A DNA stretch of 25,763 bases, taken from assembly GCA_016342385.1 (NCBI GenBank), contig JAEINM010000006.1, positions 1-25,763 of the forward strand. The letters run 5' to 3'. The stretch comes from Spirochaetaceae bacterium. Lineage in GTDB: Bacteria; Spirochaetota; Spirochaetia; DSM-2461. Shown here one piece after another: positions 22,476 through 25,763 of this stretch. The notes under the pieces were generated by a model. The model was given only the letters and a program-made list of their open reading frames with translations. It made no database searches and was not told where the DNA came from. Numbering within the stretch: position 1 is the first letter of the stretch; every line of letters starts with the position of its first letter. The translations under genes were made by a program, and so were the position numbers.

Positions 22476-23396
22476 ATGCTAGTGACTAAGTTAAGTGAAA
22501 AAATTAAAAAAATCAACATAGCGGGTTCAGTCCGTTTCAATGTGAGACTTAAAGATTTCACAACCTTTAAAACAGGTGGGCCTGCGGATATATTCATAAC
22601 AGCTTCAGATGCAGCTGATATTATAAAAGCAAGACAGTTTGCTGCAGAAAACAATCTACCGGTTTTTATACTCGGAGGTGGTGCCAATATCCTGGTTTCC
22701 GACAAAGGAATAAGAGGCATAACACTTTATACAGGTGAAATGAACCAATTTACAGTGGAAGACAATAAACTGATAAGTCATGCGGGGATTACAGTAAACA
22801 GACTGGCTGAAGCAGCAATGGAATCATCTCTTTCGGGATTCGAATTCATTTACGGAATGCCCGGAACGGTTGGTGGCGCTCTATGGATGAATGCCCGATG
22901 TTATGGAAGTGAGATATCTCAGATTTTCCAATGGGCCGATGTCATTAATGACAATAACGAAATAGAAAGAATCTATTTTGAAAAAAAAGACTGGGCATAC
23001 AAACAGTCACCCTTTCAGAGTAGAGGTTTGTTTATATACAAATGCTGTTTTTCTCTTGAAAACCAGGATAAAGAAGCAATACAGAAAGAAATGAATAATA
23101 ATTATAATGATAGAATAAAGAAGGGACATTTTAACGCCCCCTGTGCAGGCTCTATATTTAAAAATAACCGGTCATTTGGAAAACCATCGGGTCAGATCAT
23201 TGATGAAGCTGGTTTACGGGGTCTGAGAATTGGAAAAGCTGCTGTTTCTGATTTCCACGCCAATATTATAATCAATGAAGGAGATGCAAAAGCATCAGAT
23301 ATTTTAGACCTGATTAATCTTGTCCGGAAAAAAGTAAAAGAACAGACCGGATATGATCTGGAACCGGAGATAATCCCCGTGGGAGAATGGAGGTAG
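22476..23396 (+). CDS. murB: UDP-N-acetylenolpyruvoylglucosamine reductase
   Basis: MurB is a flavoprotein that reduces UDP-GlcNAc-enolpyruvate to UDP-MurNAc, committing it to peptidoglycan synthesis. The 306-aa protein has FAD-binding blocks TTFKTGGPADIF, ILGGGANILVSD and YGMPGTVGGALWMNARCYG, the proton-donor Ser in CAGSIFKN, and the C-terminal LEPEI with catalytic Glu. The missing extra loop and the length identify the type II (Gram-positive-like) form. The usual NAGAYG is NARCYG. The ATG at 22476 has no clear Shine-Dalgarno sequence. mgtE starts three bases after the stop. Confidence 0.97.
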   Translation: MLVTKLSEKIKKINIAGSVRFNVRLKDFTTFKTGGPADIFITASDAADIIKARQFAAENNLPVFILGGGANILVSDKGIRGITLYTGEMNQFTVEDNKLISHAGITVNRLAEAAMESSLSGFEFIYGMPGTVGGALWMNARCYGSEISQIFQWADVINDNNEIERIYFEKKDWAYKQSPFQSRGLFIYKCCFSLENQDKEAIQKEMNNNYNDRIKKGHFNAPCAGSIFKNNRSFGKPSGQIIDEAGLRGLRIGKAAVSDFHANIIINEGDAKASDILDLINLVRKKVKEQTGYDLEPEIIPVGEWR

Positions 23397-23399
23397 AAC

Positions 23400-24749
23400 A
23401 TGCAGCACCTGCTTGAAAACATCAAAGAATACATGGACCTGCTTGAAGACACTCAGCTAAAAGAAACTGTCAGCCATTTAACTGTTGCAGAGTTGATTGA
23501 TGTGTGGGACTTCTTCAATAACAAGGAAAAACTCAGACTGTTTCTACTGCTCGATCATGAGATGAAGAGTAACTTTATAAGTGAATTATCTCCTACTGAC
23601 CAGGAATATCTCATTGTAGAATTATCGGAACACGCGACAAAAAATATGCTGAAAGAGATGGAACCCGACGACCTTGTTGACCTGATCCAATCCATTAGTC
23701 CTGAAAACAGGGAATCCCTCTGGCAGAATATGAGTGAAGAGTCGAAGCGGGAGACGGAGTTCCTTCTCCGCTTTGATGAAGATGATGCGGCAGGCCTGAT
23801 GACTCCGCGCTATGCGGCTATACAGGGTGAGATTACAGTCGATCATGCGCTTAAATTTATCCGCCGGACAATGGATGAGCTGGAAACTATTTATTACATC
23901 TATGTCCTGGATAAGCTCAAGCGCCTAACCGGTGTTGTATCCCTCAAAGAGATTCTGGCGGCAAAAGACAATGAAGTTGTCTCGGATATTATGGAAGAAA
24001 ATGTTATTTTTGTACATGATGATACAGACCAGGAGGAAACGGCCAAGGTTCTGGAAGACCACGACCTCCTTGCTATCCCCGTTGTAGATAAATTCAACAG
24101 ATTGCTGGGTATCATTACATTTGATGATGTTATAGATGTTATCCGGGAAGAACAGACGGAAGATATCTATAAAATGGGTGCCATGGGTGGAAATACCAAC
24201 AGCTATATGGACTCATCTGTAATAGCTCTGGTAGTAAAGAGACTTCCCTGGTTAGTCATATTATTACTGGCAGGAACCATAACGACGAATGTACTCGATG
24301 GATTTAACGAACTGGTCATGGCCGCAAGTTTTCTTATCTTATTCATCCCCGTCATTACTCAGACAGGAGGAAACTGCGGAACTCAGTCTTCTACACTTAT
24401 GATTCGAGGTTTAGCCACTGATGAACTCCACTTCCGTGATATCTGGAAAGTCATGGGAAAAGAGATCCTCGTGGGACTTATCATAGGAGTATCAACAGGG
24501 ATTATCATTTTCCTCAGAGGGATGTTCCTTCCTCCGGGTATAGAGTTTATTGAAGCTTTCACTGTGGGAATTTCACTCAGTTCAGTAGTCATTTTCGCCA
24601 CCGTACTGGGAGCGCTTGTCCCCTTGCTGATCCATAAATTGGGAGTGGATCCCACAGTTGCTGCCGGACCGCTTATGTCGACTATCATAGATGTTATCGG
24701 ACTGACAATATATTTCAAGGTGGCGATGCTCATACTGGGAATCAAATAG
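23400..24749 (+). CDS. mgtE: Magnesium transporter MgtE
   Basis: MgtE is a Mg2+-gated channel in the cytoplasmic membrane. The 449-aa protein has the N-terminal superhelical MgtE_N domain (about 20-125), two CBS domains (about 135-255) that sense Mg2+, a connecting helix, and five membrane helices from about 280 to the end. The pore region retains TQTGGNCGTQSSTLMIRGLA and the final AGPLMSTIIDVIGLTIYF, both strongly conserved. GGAGG lies seven bases before the ATG, inside the end of murB. The GSCFA gene follows after three bases. No Mg2+-sensing M-box leader is visible, as expected for an internal operon gene. Confidence 0.96.
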   Translation: MQHLLENIKEYMDLLEDTQLKETVSHLTVAELIDVWDFFNNKEKLRLFLLLDHEMKSNFISELSPTDQEYLIVELSEHATKNMLKEMEPDDLVDLIQSISPENRESLWQNMSEESKRETEFLLRFDEDDAAGLMTPRYAAIQGEITVDHALKFIRRTMDELETIYYIYVLDKLKRLTGVVSLKEILAAKDNEVVSDIMEENVIFVHDDTDQEETAKVLEDHDLLAIPVVDKFNRLLGIITFDDVIDVIREEQTEDIYKMGAMGGNTNSYMDSSVIALVVKRLPWLVILLLAGTITTNVLDGFNELVMAASFLILFIPVITQTGGNCGTQSSTLMIRGLATDELHFRDIWKVMGKEILVGLIIGVSTGIIIFLRGMFLPPGIEFIEAFTVGISLSSVVIFATVLGALVPLLIHKLGVDPTVAAGPLMSTIIDVIGLTIYFKVAMLILGIK

Positions 24750-24752
24750 ACA

Positions 24753-25751
24753 ATGGATCTGTATCTGCGGGATTCTATCTCTTATGTAAATATACATGGA
24801 CCTGATCGACTGATAAAAAAAGAAGCCAGGAATTTATTTCTCGGATCTTGTTTTGCAGAAAACCTCTATAACTTCTATAAAAAGAACTATATAGACTGCC
24901 TGTTCTCTCCTTTCGGGAATATTTATAATCCTCTTACTCTTGCCTCTTCCCTAAGTCGATTGTGTATAGGAACTCCTCTGGTACGGGAGGAGTTATTTTG
25001 TCACAGAGAGATGTGGCGTCATTTTGATTTTGACAGCCGTATGATATCAACAGACCGGGATGAATTCTTAAGGATTATCAATAATAACCTGGCAGAGGCA
25101 CATGATTATTTAAAAAAATGTCACTATCTTTTTCTGACTCTGGGAACTTCTTTTGTATACAGGAATAGGGAAACAGAACAAGTTGTCAATAATTGTCATA
25201 AGCTTCGGGCAGATAATTTTACCCGAGAAAATGCATCCATTAATGAGATGAAAAAATCCATGGGCTATGCCCTGGAGAGTGTAAAAAATTTTAATCCTGA
25301 GATTCAGATAATTATAACCTTAAGTCCTGTGAGACATTTGAGGGATAATGCTGTAGAGAATTCCCTTAGTAAAGCACGATTGCGCTGTCTCATAGACGAG
25401 CTATGCGCACAATCTTCTAATATGTGGTATTTTCCCGCATATGAAATTCAGTTGGATCAGCTGAGAGACTACCGTTGGTATGATAGAGATCTGAGTCACC
25501 CCTCACCCATTGCGATCGATTATATTATGAACCGGTTCATCCATGGGGCAGCCGATGATAATTTTATATCCTATCTGGAAGATATGGAAAAACTGAATGG
25601 AATACTGAGTCACAGGATTCTCCATCATGAAACAAAAGAATCTGTCAGATTTCAAAAGAGCAGGAAATTAAAATTTAATCAGATGATTGAAAAATATCCT
25701 GAAATGCACCTGCTGAAAGAACAATACAAAACACAATTCCCGGGAATGTGA
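24753..25751 (+). CDS. GSCFA-domain protein (SGNH hydrolase-like)
   Basis: The 332-aa protein carries the family name motif, LFLGSCFAENL (28-38), at its start, followed by NIYNPLTLASSL, LFLTLGTSFVY and IITLSPVRHLRD; near the C-terminus YDRDLSHPSPIAIDYI supplies a D-x-x-H pair. This pattern resembles SGNH/GDSL esterases, with Ser32 as possible nucleophile, though GSCFA proteins lack an established reaction. There is no signal peptide or membrane segment. It lies three bases after mgtE, with GGGAA about 11 bases before the ATG. The family is best known from Bacteroidetes. The gene is complete and ends 12 bases before the window edge; those last bases hold nothing recognisable. Confidence 0.85.
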   Translation: MDLYLRDSISYVNIHGPDRLIKKEARNLFLGSCFAENLYNFYKKNYIDCLFSPFGNIYNPLTLASSLSRLCIGTPLVREELFCHREMWRHFDFDSRMISTDRDEFLRIINNNLAEAHDYLKKCHYLFLTLGTSFVYRNRETEQVVNNCHKLRADNFTRENASINEMKKSMGYALESVKNFNPEIQIIITLSPVRHLRDNAVENSLSKARLRCLIDELCAQSSNMWYFPAYEIQLDQLRDYRWYDRDLSHPSPIAIDYIMNRFIHGAADDNFISYLEDMEKLNGILSHRILHHETKESVRFQKSRKLKFNQMIEKYPEMHLLKEQYKTQFPGM

Positions 25752-25763
25752 TGATATATTAAT

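Noticed and set aside
1..25763. CRISPR arrays, tRNA or rRNA genes, complete insertion sequences
   Set aside because: I found no regularly spaced direct repeats, tRNA cloverleaf with CCA end, rRNA segments or transposase frames on either strand.

Overview
The window is a gene-dense bacterial chromosome segment of about 42% G+C by eye. It carries 24 convincing protein genes and several non-coding structures. The best guess for the organism is a free-living spirochaete (Spirochaetales/Spirochaetaceae). The clues are a two-domain cyclic-nucleotide-binding protein, a DUF6062 protein, and a murB / cysS / ECF sigma neighbourhood that, from memory, resembles Treponema pallidum TP0089-TP0092. This placement is an inference, because no rRNA or other phylogenetic marker is present.

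Layout. 1-4661: the 3' end of an aspartate kinase gene meets a convergent minus-strand set: a YjjG-type nucleotidase translationally coupled to a YedK/HMCES DNA-protein crosslink protein, an Mrp-type Fe-S carrier with HCF101-like architecture, and an exported nitrilase-family protein. 4699-6650: an EFR1-type flavodoxin/ferredoxin and glycerate kinase form a tight plus-strand pair. 6651-6979: an intergenic stretch that is not empty. A clean intrinsic terminator on the minus strand and internal inverted repeats point to a small RNA or a 25-codon gene. 6980-10383: a DUF6062 protein converges on valS.

10384-12718 is the accessory part. It holds a perfect palindrome of unknown role, an AbrB-type vapBC pair with an 11-bp-arm operator, a decayed copy of the 3' end of arfB, a second vapBC pair with an RHH antitoxin, the intact arfB, and a GTAG-type REP-like hairpin in tandem. 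The decayed arfB end and the intact one bracket the second vapBC, which suggests an old insertion or duplication at the arfB 3' end.

12719-16339: ettA, then an exported PCMT-like protein that has lost its SAM and catalytic motifs, converging on a two-domain cyclic-nucleotide sensor. That sensor has its own consensus promoter directly behind the glyA terminator. 16452-22429: a six-gene minus-strand run, cysS - ECF sigma - ZAS anti-sigma - exported protein - membrane-anchored TIG/transglutaminase-like protein - glyA. The middle four genes overlap one another and look like a cell-envelope signalling module. The transglutaminase-like domain carries Ser in place of the catalytic Cys. 22476-25751: murB, mgtE and a GSCFA-family protein form a tight plus-strand operon.

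The most promising observations are the sigma/anti-sigma/TIG-transglutaminase operon, the minus-strand small transcript at 6701-6885, and the toxin-antitoxin/arfB remnant/REP cluster. All function calls come from reading sequence motifs; no database search was run.
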